64,000 nucleotides of DNA, taken from NCBI RefSeq assembly GCF_003952165.1, contig NZ_RXFT01000004.1:124001-188000 (forward strand), in the 5' to 3' direction. Positions 1 to 9,663 of this stretch are shown piece by piece. Both the position numbers and the translations under genes were made by a program. The notes beneath the pieces are model-generated. The model was not told the origin of the DNA and searched no databases. It saw only the letters and a list, made by a program, of their open reading frames with translations. This DNA is from Variovorax guangxiensis (GTDB lineage: Bacteria > Pseudomonadota > Gammaproteobacteria > Burkholderiales > Burkholderiaceae_C). Each line of letters starts with the position of its first letter. Position 1 is the stretch's first letter.

Positions 1-1
1 G

Positions 2-1573
2 GCTGTGCAGGGGCTGGCTTCGGGGCGCGGTTTCGACGCCGTGATCTGGCCTGCTGCCGCGATCCTGCTGCTGGGCCTGGCGAGAGCGGCTTGCGAGACC
101 TGGGGCGCGCGCCGGACTTTCACTCGTGCGCGCGCACAACTCACCGCGTTGCGCGCTCAAACCGCCGCCGCGCTGGCCGCCGGCTCTCCGCTGGATCGAA
201 GCCGCGCGCATTCCGGGCTCGCGGCAAGCGTGCTCGCCGAGCAGGCCGAGGCGCTGGTTCCGTACCTCGTGCGGTACCAGCCCGCCCGCTGGCGCGCGAC
301 GGTGGTGCCGATCTTCATCCTGTGCGCGGTGGCTGCCTTTTCGTGGGTGGCAGCGCTGGTCTTGCTGTTCGCGGCACCGCTCATTCCGATCTTCATGGCC
401 ATCGTCGGCTGGCGCGCCAGGGCCGCGAGCGAGGCGCAGATGGTGGAGCTCGGCGGCATGAACGCCTTCCTGCTCGACAGGCTCCGTGGACTGGCAACGT
501 TGCGCTCCCTGGGCGCTGTGGAACTCACTGCGCAGCGCCTGGGCGATTCAGCGCAATCCCTGCGCCGCCGGACGATGGCCGTGCTGCGTATCGCATTCCT
601 CTCTTCCGCCGTGCTCGAACTCTTCTCCGCGCTGGGTGTGGCATTGGTGGCTGCGTATGTCGGCTTCCACCTGCTCGGCTCCCTCGGCTTCGGCACCTGG
701 GGCCGCACGCTGAGCCTCGGTGAGGGCCTGTTCGTGCTGCTGCTGGCGCCCGCGTTCTTCGAGCCGCTGCGCGAGCTGTCGATGGTCTGGCACGACCGCG
801 CCGCGGGCGAGGCTGCGCTGGAGGCACTCGGCCGCCTGCAGCGCAACGACCTGCCTCTGCCCGGTGCGAATGCTTCGCTGACACGCGCCACGACGAATGC
901 CCACGCAGGCCCGCCGGCAGTCACCATCCACAACCTGCATTTCGCCTGGCCGGGCGAGCAGCAGGAGGTCTTCGACGGTTACGAGCTCCGCATCGCTCCC
1001 GGAGAGCACGTCGCCCTGACAGGTTCCAGCGGCAGCGGCAAGACCGTCTTGCTTTCCCTGCTCGCAGGTCTGGTGCCTGTCACGCACGGTGATATCTCCA
1101 TCGGCGGCGTCGCGCTCACCAGCCACACGGTGGCCGCACTGCGCCAGCGCATGGGTTGGATGGGCCAGACGCCGCACGTCTTCGCCGGTTCCGTCGAAGC
1201 CAACGTGGCGTTGGGGCGTCCGGATGCCGATAGCCAACGTGTGGCCAATGCCATGCACTTCGCATCGCTCGAAGCCGTGGCGCAGGCCCATCCCGTCACT
1301 TCGCTGGGCGAGGGTGCGCAGGGCCTTTCCGGCGGAGAGGCCGTGCGCCTCGCGCTCGCACGCGTCGCAGTCCACCCGCACGCCGACCTGCTGCTGGTCG
1401 ACGAGCCCACCGCGCATCTGGACACCGAAACCGCCGAGCGAGTGATCGACGCGCTGATCACGCTGGCACGCGGCAAGACCCTCGTCGTCGCAACCCACGA
1501 CCCGGTGCTCGCCGCGCGCATGGACCGCACGATAAACCTCGGCAGCGCAGAAGCGGTGGAGAAGGCCGCATGA
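2..1573 (+). CDS. cydD: Thiol reductant ABC exporter subunit CydD (5' end outside window)
   Basis: Half of the heterodimeric inner-membrane ABC exporter CydDC, which exports cysteine/glutathione to the periplasm and is needed for cytochrome bd assembly. The frame is open to the left edge. A GTG at 5 could start a 522-residue product, but the first membrane helix expected for CydD is missing, so the true start is probably upstream. Hydrophobic helices occupy the first half. The nucleotide-binding domain follows, with Walker A GSSGSGKT near 1024-1047, the LSGGE signature near 1327-1341 and Walker B LLLVDEPT near 1387-1410. It overlaps cydC by ATGA, so the two are translationally coupled. The family call is confident from domain order and the cydC-cydAB neighbours. 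Confidence 0.93.
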   Translation, partial: AVQGLASGRGFDAVIWPAAAILLLGLARAACETWGARRTFTRARAQLTALRAQTAAALAAGSPLDRSRAHSGLAASVLAEQAEALVPYLVRYQPARWRATVVPIFILCAVAAFSWVAALVLLFAAPLIPIFMAIVGWRARAASEAQMVELGGMNAFLLDRLRGLATLRSLGAVELTAQRLGDSAQSLRRRTMAVLRIAFLSSAVLELFSALGVALVAAYVGFHLLGSLGFGTWGRTLSLGEGLFVLLLAPAFFEPLRELSMVWHDRAAGEAALEALGRLQRNDLPLPGANASLTRATTNAHAGPPAVTIHNLHFAWPGEQQEVFDGYELRIAPGEHVALTGSSGSGKTVLLSLLAGLVPVTHGDISIGGVALTSHTVAALRQRMGWMGQTPHVFAGSVEANVALGRPDADSQRVANAMHFASLEAVAQAHPVTSLGEGAQGLSGGEAVRLALARVAVHPHADLLLVDEPTAHLDTETAERVIDALITLARGKTLVVATHDPVLAARMDRTINLGSAEAVEKAA

Positions 1574-3285
1574 GCAAGCCTTCCCACATCGGCACGAACT
1601 GGCGCGACCTGCGCCGGGTCCTGCGTCCCTTCCTCGCCACGCAGCCGCGCTGGCTGCTCCTGGGCTGCCTGCTCGCGGCGATCACGGTTCTCGCAGGAAT
1701 GGCCCTGCTGGGCCTTTCCGGCTGGTTCATCACCGCGACGGCACTTGCCGGCCTGCATGCCGCCACAGCCTTCACCTTCGACGTATTCATGCCGTCCGCC
1801 GGCATCCGCCTGCTCGCGCTGGGCCGCACCGCATCGCGCTACGGCGAGCGGCTGGTGACGCACGACGCCACCTTCGCCGTGCTCGCCGAACTTCGTGTGC
1901 GCCTGTTCCGCGGCTGGGCCAGGGCCGAGGCAGCGCGCCAGTTGCTGATGCGCCCGGCGCGCCTGCTGTTCCGCCTCACCGCCGACATCGACGCGCTCGA
2001 ATCGCTTTATCTCCGCCTGCTCGTTCCAGCGGCCGCCGCGCTGGGGGGCGCATTGCTCGCCGGCACGGTGCTCGGCTTCATGCATGTGGCGATGGGCCTC
2101 GCGCTGACGCTCTGGCTCGTGATCGCCGGCTGGGGCATCGCATTCCTCGTGGCAAGGCGAGCGCGCCGGCCAGCCGTGCGGCGCGCGCATGGCGTCGAGA
2201 CGCTGCGCGCACGTGCCGTCGATCTGGTGGCAGGGCAGACCGACCTGGTGATGGCCGGCCGCATCGACGCGCAACGCGAGGCATTGATTGCTGCCGACGC
2301 ACAGCTTGCCAAGGCCGACTTCGCACTGAACAAGCTCGAGGCAGCCGCCGGTTTCGCCTACGGCGGCGCAGGCACCCTGACCCTCGTCGGCGTGCTGCTG
2401 GCCGTTGGCTTGCTGGTGAATGAGGGTGTCATCGGCGCACCGGCCGCAGCGCTGGCTCTGCTGGTGGCGCTCACGGCGACGGAGCCTTTCGCAGCCTTGC
2501 GCCGCGGCGCGCTCGACGCGGGCCGCACCTGGCTGGCGGTGCGGCGCCTGGCGCCCCGCATGACTTCTTCCGCGGATGAGCCCGCCGCAACGGCGAAGGC
2601 TCCCGATTCCCGACTCGCACTCCAGCTGGAGGAAGTCACCGTAGCCCACGACGGCAGCAGCATCCCCGTCCTGACCGAAGCCTCATTGGCTCTGCAAGCA
2701 GGCGAGCGCGTCGCCCTCATCGGCGCCAGCGGCGCCGGCAAGTCCACGCTCCTCGCCGCCATCGCAGGCGAGATCGCCCCCCGTTCCGGCAGCGTCCTCG
2801 CCCAGCCGGCCTGCCTGCTGACCCAGCGCACCGAACTCTTCCAGGACAGCCTGCGCGACAACCTCCGCCTCGCAGCCCCCGAAGCCACCGATGAACGGCT
2901 GCACGCCGTGCTGCAAGCCGCGGGGCTGGAAGAAGAGGTGCGTGCCTTGAGCACCGGCCTCGACACCCGCCTCGGCGAAGGCGGCCTCGGCCTCTCCGGC
3001 GGCCAGTCGCGCCGCCTCGCGCTGGCCCGCCTGCTGCTGCGCGACGTGCCGTTCTGGCTGCTCGACGAGCCTACGGAAGCGCTGGATGCAGCCACCGCGC
3101 ACGACGTGCTGGATCGCCTCGCCCGGCATGCAGGCGCCCGAACCCTGCTGATCGCCACCCACTTGCGCCGCGAGGCCGCGCTCGCCGACCGCCTCGTGTG
3201 CATGAACCAGGGCCGCATCGTCGCCGACCTGCGGCGCGGCAGCGAGAGCTTCGACGCCGCGCTGCGCAGCCTGCGGCCCGACTGA
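1570..3285 (+). CDS. cydC: Thiol reductant ABC exporter subunit CydC
   Basis: Second subunit of the CydDC exporter, 571 residues, the usual length. An N-terminal six-helix membrane domain (about residues 20-320) precedes an ATPase domain with Walker A GASGAGKS near residue 385, signature LSGGQ near 475 and Walker B LLDEPTEALD near 497. The start overlaps the cydD stop in an ATGA, fixing the start codon. About 40 bases separate it from cydA. Placing cydDC directly upstream of cydAB links the reductant exporter with the oxidase it helps to mature. CydC and CydD are paralogues; the order D then C follows the common arrangement and the ORF similarity. Confidence 0.93.
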   Translation: MSKPSHIGTNWRDLRRVLRPFLATQPRWLLLGCLLAAITVLAGMALLGLSGWFITATALAGLHAATAFTFDVFMPSAGIRLLALGRTASRYGERLVTHDATFAVLAELRVRLFRGWARAEAARQLLMRPARLLFRLTADIDALESLYLRLLVPAAAALGGALLAGTVLGFMHVAMGLALTLWLVIAGWGIAFLVARRARRPAVRRAHGVETLRARAVDLVAGQTDLVMAGRIDAQREALIAADAQLAKADFALNKLEAAAGFAYGGAGTLTLVGVLLAVGLLVNEGVIGAPAAALALLVALTATEPFAALRRGALDAGRTWLAVRRLAPRMTSSADEPAATAKAPDSRLALQLEEVTVAHDGSSIPVLTEASLALQAGERVALIGASGAGKSTLLAAIAGEIAPRSGSVLAQPACLLTQRTELFQDSLRDNLRLAAPEATDERLHAVLQAAGLEEEVRALSTGLDTRLGEGGLGLSGGQSRRLALARLLLRDVPFWLLDEPTEALDAATAHDVLDRLARHAGARTLLIATHLRREAALADRLVCMNQGRIVADLRRGSESFDAALRSLRPD

Positions 3286-3326
3286 ATCCGGAAACGAAAA
3301 ACAGGGAACACAAAGGAAGAACCCCC

Positions 3327-4946
3327 ATGGACCTCGACATCGTCGCGCTATCGCGCCTGCAGTTCGCCGTCACGGCGCTGTACCACTTCCTGTTCGTGCC
3401 GTTGACGCTCGGACTCTCGATCATCATCGCCATCATGGAGACGGTCTACGTCATGACCGGCCGCGTGATCTGGCGCGACATGACGAAGTTCTGGGGCGTG
3501 CTCTTCGGCATCAACTTCGCGATGGGCGTCGCCACCGGCATCGTGATGGAGTTCCAGTTCGGCATGAACTGGAGCTACTACAGCCACTACGTCGGCGACA
3601 TCTTCGGCGCGCCGCTGGCCATCGAGGGGCTGATGGCCTTCTTCATGGAGGCCACCTTCGTCGGCCTGTTCTTCTTCGGCTGGGACAAGCTCTCCAAGGT
3701 CGGCCACCTGATCGCCACCTGGGCCGTGGCCATCGGCTCCAATTTCTCGGCGCTGTGGATCCTCATCGCCAACGGCTGGATGCAGAACCCCGTGGGCGCG
3801 GCCTTCAATCCGCAGACCATGCGCATGGAAGTGACCGACTTCGCCGCCGTGCTGACCAACCCGGTCGCGCAGGCCAAGTTCGTCCATACCGTGTCGGCCG
3901 GCTATGTATGCGCCGCGGTGTTCGTGCTCGGCGTTTCTGCGTGGTACGTGCTCAAGGGGCGTCACCTCGAACTCGCCAAGCGCTCGATGACGGTCGCGGC
4001 CTCGTTCGGCCTGGCCGCAGCGCTCTCCGTGGCGGTGCTCGGTGACGAGAGCGGCTATCTCTCCGGAGAACACCAGAAGATGAAGCTCGCCGCCATCGAG
4101 GCCATGTGGGAGACGCAGCCTGCGCCCGCCGCCTTCACCGTGGTCGGCTTCCCCGACCAGGAGGCTCGCGAGACGCACTACGCGATCCACATTCCTGGCG
4201 TGATGGGCCTCATCGGCACGCGTTCGCTGGACACCGTCATGCCCGGCATCGACGAACTGGTGAAGCGCGCGGAGGTGCGCATCCGCGAAGGCATCAAGGC
4301 CTACGACGCGCTGCAGAAGATCCGCGAGGCCGGCGGCACCGACAAGGTGACGCAGGGCGTGCGCGGCGACTTCGAGGACAACGGCATCAACATGGGCTAC
4401 GCGCTGCTGCTCAAGCGCTACGTGGACGACCCGCGCCAGGCCAGCGACGAGCAGATCGCCAAGGCCGCGTGGGACACCGTGCCGCAGGTGGCGCCGCTCT
4501 TCTGGCTGTTCCGCGTGATGGTGGGCATCGGCGTGCTGCTGATCGTTCTGACCGGCACCTTCTTCGTGCTCTCCGCGCGCCGCAGGCTCGACAGCCACCG
4601 CTGGCTGCTGAAGCTCGCCGTGTTCGCGATCCCGCTGCCGTGGATCGCCATCGAGTCGGGCTGGCTGGTGGCGGAGTTCGGGCGCCAGCCGTGGGTGATC
4701 GAGGGCGTTCTGCCGACCGCGGTGGCCGTGTCGAACCTCGGCGTGAAGACGCTGCTGCTCACGCTGGCGGGCTTCATCGCGATCTACACCGCGCTGCTCG
4801 TCATCGAGATGAAGCTCATGCTCAAGGCCATCCGCAAGGGGCCGCAGGCCGAGCACGCGCCCGACGAGGGCGACACGCTCTCGCACATTCCGCCGGCCCA
4901 CGCGGGCGCGGCCATCGCAACGCCATCCACCGGGAGCGCAGCATGA
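3327..4946 (+). CDS. cydA: Cytochrome bd ubiquinol oxidase subunit I
   Basis: Catalytic subunit of the cytochrome bd quinol:O2 oxidoreductase in the inner membrane (539 residues). The sequence follows E. coli CydA closely: N-terminal SRLQFAVTALYHFLFVPLTLG with the haem-ligand His at residue 20, the WSYYSHYVGDIFGAPLAIEG segment, the GDESGY motif opening a long Q-loop, the RVMVGIG region that carries the Met haem ligand, and VAEFGRQPW near the C-terminus. The Q-loop is of the long E. coli type. The start is the ATG after AAGGAAGA (3312-3319); an upstream in-frame extension lies inside cydC and is rejected. The stop overlaps the cydB start (ATGA). It is expected to serve at low oxygen or under nitrosative or cyanide stress. 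Confidence 0.97.
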   Translation: MDLDIVALSRLQFAVTALYHFLFVPLTLGLSIIIAIMETVYVMTGRVIWRDMTKFWGVLFGINFAMGVATGIVMEFQFGMNWSYYSHYVGDIFGAPLAIEGLMAFFMEATFVGLFFFGWDKLSKVGHLIATWAVAIGSNFSALWILIANGWMQNPVGAAFNPQTMRMEVTDFAAVLTNPVAQAKFVHTVSAGYVCAAVFVLGVSAWYVLKGRHLELAKRSMTVAASFGLAAALSVAVLGDESGYLSGEHQKMKLAAIEAMWETQPAPAAFTVVGFPDQEARETHYAIHIPGVMGLIGTRSLDTVMPGIDELVKRAEVRIREGIKAYDALQKIREAGGTDKVTQGVRGDFEDNGINMGYALLLKRYVDDPRQASDEQIAKAAWDTVPQVAPLFWLFRVMVGIGVLLIVLTGTFFVLSARRRLDSHRWLLKLAVFAIPLPWIAIESGWLVAEFGRQPWVIEGVLPTAVAVSNLGVKTLLLTLAGFIAIYTALLVIEMKLMLKAIRKGPQAEHAPDEGDTLSHIPPAHAGAAIATPSTGSAA

Positions 4947-6097
4947 TCCTTCACACACTTCTCGACTACGACACCCTGCGCTTCATCTGGTGGCTGCTGA
5001 TCGGCGTGCTGCTGGTGGGCTTCGCCGTCACCGACGGCTTCGACCTGGGCAGCGGCATGCTGCTGCCCTTCGCCGCGCGCAACGACATCGAGCGCCGCGT
5101 CGTCATCAACAGCGTCGGCCCGGTCTGGGAGGGCAACCAGGTCTGGCTGATCCTGGGCGGCGGCGCGATCTTCGCGGCATGGCCGCAGCTCTACGCCGTT
5201 TCCTTCTCGGGCTTCTACCTGGCGATGTTCGTGATCCTCACGGCGCTGATCCTGCGGCCCGTGGCCTTCAAGTTCCGCAGCAAGCGCGAGTCTGCGCAGT
5301 GGCGCGCGCGCTGGGACTGGGTGCTGTTCTTCAGCGGCTTCGTGCCGGCGCTGATCTGCGGCGTGGCCGTGGGCAATGTGCTGCAGGGCGTGCCGTTCCG
5401 CTTCAACCCCGACATGCACATCTTCTACGACGGCAGCTTCTTCGGCCTGCTGAATCCGTTCGCCATCCTGTGCGGGCTGGTGTCCGTGGCGATGCTGGTG
5501 GTGCACGGCGCCGCGTGGCTGCTGCTGAAGACCGCCGGGCCGGTGGCCGAGCGTGCGCGCACCTACGGCATGGTTGCCGCCGTGCTCACCGTGGTGCTCT
5601 ACGCGCTGGCCGGCGTGCTGCTGGCCACGAGCATCGGCGGCTTTCGCATCAGCAGCGTGATCGACGCGACGGGGCCTTCGAACCCCCTGCTCAAGACGGT
5701 CGAGTTGCATGCGGGCGCGTGGACCGCCAACTACGCGGCGCACCCATGGACGCTGGCGGCTCCGGCGGCCGGCTTCGTCGGTGCGCTCGGTGCACTGCTG
5801 GGGCTCGCGCTGCGCCGCCCGGTGCTCGCGCTGCTCGCAGCTGCGCTCGGCATCGCCGGCATCATCCTCAGCGTGGGCGCCTCGATGTTCCCGTTCATCC
5901 TGCCGTCGTCCATCGATCCGCGCGCCAGCCTCACGGTATGGGACTCGTCATCGAGCCACCTCACGCTGTTCATCATGCTGGTGGTCACGGCCGTCTTCAT
6001 TCCGCTGATCGTGGCCTACACGAGCTGGGTCTACCGCGTGCTGTGGGGCAAGGTCGACGAACAGGCGATCCGCGACGAGAGCGGCCACGCCTACTGA
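4943..6097 (+). CDS. cydB: Cytochrome bd ubiquinol oxidase subunit II
   Basis: Structural subunit of cytochrome bd oxidase, 384 residues against 379 in E. coli. It begins MILHTLLDYDTLRFIWWLLI and contains the conserved VTDGFDLGSGMLLPF and VGPVWEGNQVWLI segments of CydB, plus about nine hydrophobic helices. The start is the ATG overlapping the cydA stop; GGGAGCG at 4932-4938 lies just upstream. The long upstream in-frame extension is antisense-like and unsupported. It lies in the cydDC-AB-X operon. Confidence 0.96.
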   Translation: MILHTLLDYDTLRFIWWLLIGVLLVGFAVTDGFDLGSGMLLPFAARNDIERRVVINSVGPVWEGNQVWLILGGGAIFAAWPQLYAVSFSGFYLAMFVILTALILRPVAFKFRSKRESAQWRARWDWVLFFSGFVPALICGVAVGNVLQGVPFRFNPDMHIFYDGSFFGLLNPFAILCGLVSVAMLVVHGAAWLLLKTAGPVAERARTYGMVAAVLTVVLYALAGVLLATSIGGFRISSVIDATGPSNPLLKTVELHAGAWTANYAAHPWTLAAPAAGFVGALGALLGLALRRPVLALLAAALGIAGIILSVGASMFPFILPSSIDPRASLTVWDSSSSHLTLFIMLVVTAVFIPLIVAYTSWVYRVLWGKVDEQAIRDESGHAY

Positions 6098-6119
6098 CCA
6101 ATCAAAGGAGGAATCGAAG

Positions 6120-6269
6120 ATGTGGTACTTCGCCTGGATTCTAGGCCTGCCGCTGGCAGCCGCATTCGCCGTGCTCAACGCCATGTGGTACGAGCTGATG
6201 GACGACGAGGCCGTCCGCAAGGCCAAGCTCGGGACGCCCGAGCCGTCATCGGGGCAGGAGCGGCTGTAG
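6120..6269 (+). CDS. cydX: Cytochrome bd-I small accessory subunit CydX (YbgT family)
   Basis: A 49-residue single-helix membrane protein starting MWYFAWILGLPLAAAFAVLN, the hallmark of CydX/YbgT, which packs against CydA and stabilises the haems. It starts 22 bases after the cydB stop behind a near-consensus ribosome site AAAGGAGGAA at 6104-6113. The charged tail after the helix (MDDEAVRKAK) is typical of the longer proteobacterial CydX forms. The call rests on the N-terminal motif and the position after cydB. Confidence 0.93.
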   Translation: MWYFAWILGLPLAAAFAVLNAMWYELMDDEAVRKAKLGTPEPSSGQERL

Positions 6270-6291
6270 CCCCCGGAAGAGGGCGGCCGGC

Positions 6292-6873
6292 TTACTCGGC
6301 AGCCTTCTTTTTCGACGCCGCGCCGCCGGTGATGCGGTCTTTCAGCGTCAGCACCTTCGTCACCGTCGCGCCCATGCCCATGAGCTTCATGGCGGTTTCG
6401 GGCGCGAGCCGCTGCACGTCGTCGAACCATTTCATCAGCCGGTCGATCAGGTCGTGCATCTCGCGCATGCGCTCCTGCGCGTGGCGCTCGGCTTCGCTCG
6501 TGGGCGATTCGAGCAGGGCGTTGCGAAGCATGGAGAGGGTCGGTTCGATCTCGCGGCGGCGGCGCTCCTCGGCCAGCACGCGGAAGATTTCCCACACGTC
6601 GGAAGGTGCCTCGAAGTATTCGCGCCGGTCGCCGGGGTGATGCCGCAGGTGCACCAGCCGCCATGCCTGCAGCTCCTTCAGGCCCATGCTGACGTTGGAG
6701 CGCGAGAACTCGAGCAGTTCGGCGATCTCGTCGGCGTTGAGCGCGCGCTCCGAGAGAAAGATCAGCGCGTAGATCTGCCCGACTGTGCGGTTGATGCCCC
6801 ACTTGCTGCCCATCTCGCCGAAATGGGCGACGAACTGGCGGTTGAGGGGCGGGAGATCGGAAGAGTTGGCCAT
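6292..6873 (-). CDS. GbsR/MarR-family transcriptional regulator
   Basis: 193-residue winged-helix regulator. The N-terminal half reads like GbsR: a conserved HFGEMGSKWGINRTVGQIYA segment, then NADEIAELLEFSRSNVSMGL as the recognition helix, then an RREYFEAPSDVWEIF wing. The start is the ATG of MANSSDLPPLNRQF; a longer frame to 7011 runs through intergenic sequence and lacks family similarity. It is convergent with the cyd operon and close to cydX, so it could regulate cyd genes or act elsewhere. The ligand is unknown. Confidence 0.85.
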   Translation of the reverse strand: MANSSDLPPLNRQFVAHFGEMGSKWGINRTVGQIYALIFLSERALNADEIAELLEFSRSNVSMGLKELQAWRLVHLRHHPGDRREYFEAPSDVWEIFRVLAEERRRREIEPTLSMLRNALLESPTSEAERHAQERMREMHDLIDRLMKWFDDVQRLAPETAMKLMGMGATVTKVLTLKDRITGGAASKKKAAE

Positions 6874-6922
6874 GCGCGGGATTGTCGCGCGGATGGCTGT
6901 AATTCCGGAAAGTCCTGAAAAC

Positions 6923-7948
6923 TCAGTCGGCCTGCTGGCGTCGCCTGTACGAGCCCGGCGCGCCGCCGGTCCATGCCTTGAAGGCCCGCTGGAAGGCCGC
7001 GCTGTCGGCAAAGCCCAGCTCGTCGGCCAGCGCCGCGAGGGGCACGGTGCTGGTGTTGAGCCGCACGATGGCGAGGTCGCGCCGCAGCTGGTCCTTCAGT
7101 GCCTGGAAGGACGTGCCCTCGGTCGCCAGATGCCGCTGCAGCGTGCTGACCGACATGTGCAGCACGCCCGCGGTGGTCGCGAGGTCAGCCCAGGCCGGCC
7201 GGTGCTGCTGCAGCACCGCGCGCACCTTTGCGCTCACCGCCTGTTCGGCGAGCCGGGGCAGGATCACGTTGGCTGGGGAGGCCGCGAGGAAGGCCTGGAT
7301 CTCCTGCGCGTCGCGGTGCACCGGCGTGTCGAGCGCGGCGGCGTCGAACCATACGGCCGACAGGGGCTGGTCGAACTGCAGCGGGCCCGGGAACACCTTG
7401 GCGTAGCCGTCGGCATAGGGCGGCGGCTCGAAGCCGAAGTCGAAGCGGCGAGCCTGCAGCCGGCCGCCGTGCAGCCAGGCGAAGAGCCGCCAATACACCC
7501 GCAGCATCAGCTCGTGCAAAAAGTTCTGGTGCTTGGGCGGCTGGATGTTCAGCCGCAGCCCGAAGCCGGCGAGCGGGCCGTCGTGCAGCAGCACCAGCGA
7601 GAGGTCGTCCTGCAGCAGGTCGAATGTGCGGGCCACGCGGCGCAGCGCCACCTCGAAGGTGCGCGCGCCCAGGGTGGAGCGCGTCATCAGCGCGAAGCTG
7701 CCGCAGCGCAGGCGCCGCGTGAGAAAACCCAGCGCCTCGTCGTCCAGGCGCTCCATCAGCAGCGCGAAGAGGGCCACGTACTGCTCGGCCGTGACGCGGG
7801 CTGCGGCCTCGTCGAGGAGTGCCGGAGCGATGCCCGCGTCTTCCAGCGCCTTTTCCACGTCCACCAGCGCCTCGCCGGGCCGCGCGCGGATGCCCGACAG
7901 CATGCCGAGGACGAAGGCGATCGGGATGGTGACGGGCGGCTGCAGCAT
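6923..7948 (-). CDS. AraC-family transcriptional regulator (Arabinose_bd N-terminal type)
   Basis: 341-residue regulator. The N-terminal two thirds match the ligand-sensing domain seen in OruR/ArgR-like and fatty-acid-linked AraC proteins. The C-terminal about 100 residues hold two helix-turn-helix motifs (HMSVSTLQRHLATEGTSFQA and ADELGFADSAAFQRAFKAWT). The chosen start, MLQPPVTIP at 7946-7948, faces the CoA-ester operon across a 110-base divergent promoter region. The natural inference is that it controls the 8059-13391 operon in response to an acyl substrate or CoA ester. The inducer cannot be read from sequence. Confidence 0.88.
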   Translation of the reverse strand: MLQPPVTIPIAFVLGMLSGIRARPGEALVDVEKALEDAGIAPALLDEAAARVTAEQYVALFALLMERLDDEALGFLTRRLRCGSFALMTRSTLGARTFEVALRRVARTFDLLQDDLSLVLLHDGPLAGFGLRLNIQPPKHQNFLHELMLRVYWRLFAWLHGGRLQARRFDFGFEPPPYADGYAKVFPGPLQFDQPLSAVWFDAAALDTPVHRDAQEIQAFLAASPANVILPRLAEQAVSAKVRAVLQQHRPAWADLATTAGVLHMSVSTLQRHLATEGTSFQALKDQLRRDLAIVRLNTSTVPLAALADELGFADSAAFQRAFKAWTGGAPGSYRRRQQAD

Positions 7949-8058
7949 GTCTGTGTCGATTGACCTTTTCTGCCATGCGATCGAAGCGAAGTGCAATCGC
8001 CGGACGGCGGCTGGATTTCTACCATGCGTCTGCACAAGAACGAGACGGAGACAAACCC
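7949..8058. promoter_or_regulatory. Divergent promoter region between araC-type regulator and CoA-ester operon
   Basis: A 110-base gap between two divergent starts must hold promoters for both. I see no clear inverted repeat. A weak GGAG lies about 10 bases before the ligase ATG. AraC-family operators are typically direct repeats and cannot be assigned by eye here. Confidence 0.45.
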
Positions 8059-9618
8059 ATGTACCTGACCCAGGGCCTTCACCGGGCCGTGCAGCAGCGC
8101 CCCGACGCCATTGCCGTGCGTTTCGCCGGCCGTGTCCGGACATTCCGCGACTTTGCCGAACGCGTCGCCCGCCTGGCCGGCGCGCTGCAGCGGCTGGGCA
8201 TGCAGGCGGGAGACCGCGTCGCCATGCTGTCGCTCAACTCCGACCGCTACCTGGAATACCAGATGGCCGTGCCCTGGGGCGGCGGCGTGCTCAACCCGTG
8301 CAACATCCGCTGGTCGGCCGCCGAGATCCTGTACTCGCTGGAAGACTCGGGCTCGCGCATCCTGCTGGTCGACGAGACCTTCCGCGCGGTCGTCGAGCAG
8401 ATGCGCGGCCAGTCGAAGAGCCTGCGCGAGGTCGTCTACTGCGGCGACGGGCCCGTGCCCGCCGGCATGCACAGCTATGAGGGCCTGATCGACGCGGCGG
8501 CCCCGGTGCCCGACGCCGTGCGCCGCGGCGAGGACCTGGCCGGCATCTTCTACACCGGCGGCACCACCGGCTTTCCCAAGGGCGTGATGCTGAGCCACAC
8601 CAACATCTGCAGCTCGGCGCTCGCGGCGCAGGCGGAAGGGCTGGCACCGGCCGACGGCTGCTACCTGCATGCCGCGCCCATGTTCCACCTGGCCGACATG
8701 GGGCTGGCCACGCCGCACTGGTTCACGGGCAACACGCACGCCATCATTCCCATGTTCACGCCCGAGGGCGTGCTCGACACCATCGAGCGCGACCGCGTGA
8801 CCAGCCTGCTGCTGGTGCCCACCATGATCCAGATGCTGGTGGACCACCCCGCGATGCGACAGCCGCGCGACCTGAGCAGCCTGAAGAACATCACCTACGG
8901 GGCCTCGCCGATCTCCGAGGCGGTGCTCAACCGCGCGATGGAGGCGTTTCCGGGCGTGGGCTTCGTGCAGGCCTACGGCATGACGGAGCTGTCGCCCATC
9001 GCCACGCTCAACCCGGCGTACTTCCACACGGCGGAGGGCCGCAAGCGCGGCAAGCTGCGCTCGGCGGGTCGCGCCAGCGTGTGCATGGAAGTGCGCGTGG
9101 TCGATGCCGACGACAAGGAGGTGCCGCGCGGCACCGTCGGCGAGGTGGTTGTGCGCGGGCCCAACGTGATGCAGGGCTACTGGAACAAGCCCGAGCAGAC
9201 CGCCGCTGCACTGCGCGACGGCTGGATGCACACCGGCGACGGCGCCTACATGGACGACGACGGCTTCATCTTCGTGGTCGACCGCATGAAGGACATGATC
9301 ATCAGCGGCGGCGAGAACGTCTACTCGGCCGAGGTCGAGAACGCCATCAACCAGCATCCCGCGGTGGCTGCCTGCGCCGTCATCGGCATTCCCAGCGAGG
9401 AGTGGGGCGAGGCGGTGCATGCCGTGCTGGTGCTCAAGCCGGGGCAGGGCGTGCAGCCCGAGGAGCTGATCGCCCACTGCAAGACGCTGATCGCCGGCTA
9501 CAAGTGCCCGCGCAGCGTGGCCGTCGTCGATGCGCTGCCGCTCTCGGGCGCAGGCAAGGTGCTCAAGACCAAGCTGCGCGAGCCCTTCTGGCAGGGCCGG
9601 CAGCGCAGCGTGGCCTGA
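8059..9618 (+). CDS. Acyl-CoA synthetase (AMP-forming, FadD-like)
   Basis: 519-residue ANL-superfamily ligase that activates a carboxylic acid to its CoA thioester through an acyl-adenylate. The P-loop motif YTGGTTGFPKG is at about residues 165-175, GMTE at 307-310, and the hinge/C-terminal motif GDGAYMDDDGFIFVVDRMKD is followed by SGGENVYSAEVE. A C-terminal catalytic Lys is expected in SGAGKVLKTK. The start at ATG 8059 agrees with family N-termini; the longer frame from 7960 covers the promoter region. First gene of a six-gene operon. The substrate is probably a medium/long-chain or alicyclic acid, but it is not determinable from the sequence. Confidence 0.92.
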   Translation: MYLTQGLHRAVQQRPDAIAVRFAGRVRTFRDFAERVARLAGALQRLGMQAGDRVAMLSLNSDRYLEYQMAVPWGGGVLNPCNIRWSAAEILYSLEDSGSRILLVDETFRAVVEQMRGQSKSLREVVYCGDGPVPAGMHSYEGLIDAAAPVPDAVRRGEDLAGIFYTGGTTGFPKGVMLSHTNICSSALAAQAEGLAPADGCYLHAAPMFHLADMGLATPHWFTGNTHAIIPMFTPEGVLDTIERDRVTSLLLVPTMIQMLVDHPAMRQPRDLSSLKNITYGASPISEAVLNRAMEAFPGVGFVQAYGMTELSPIATLNPAYFHTAEGRKRGKLRSAGRASVCMEVRVVDADDKEVPRGTVGEVVVRGPNVMQGYWNKPEQTAAALRDGWMHTGDGAYMDDDGFIFVVDRMKDMIISGGENVYSAEVENAINQHPAVAACAVIGIPSEEWGEAVHAVLVLKPGQGVQPEELIAHCKTLIAGYKCPRSVAVVDALPLSGAGKVLKTKLREPFWQGRQRSVA

Positions 9619-9663
9619 GCCCGCTCTACCTTTCTTTTCGAACTTCCAGACAAGGAGCCTTTC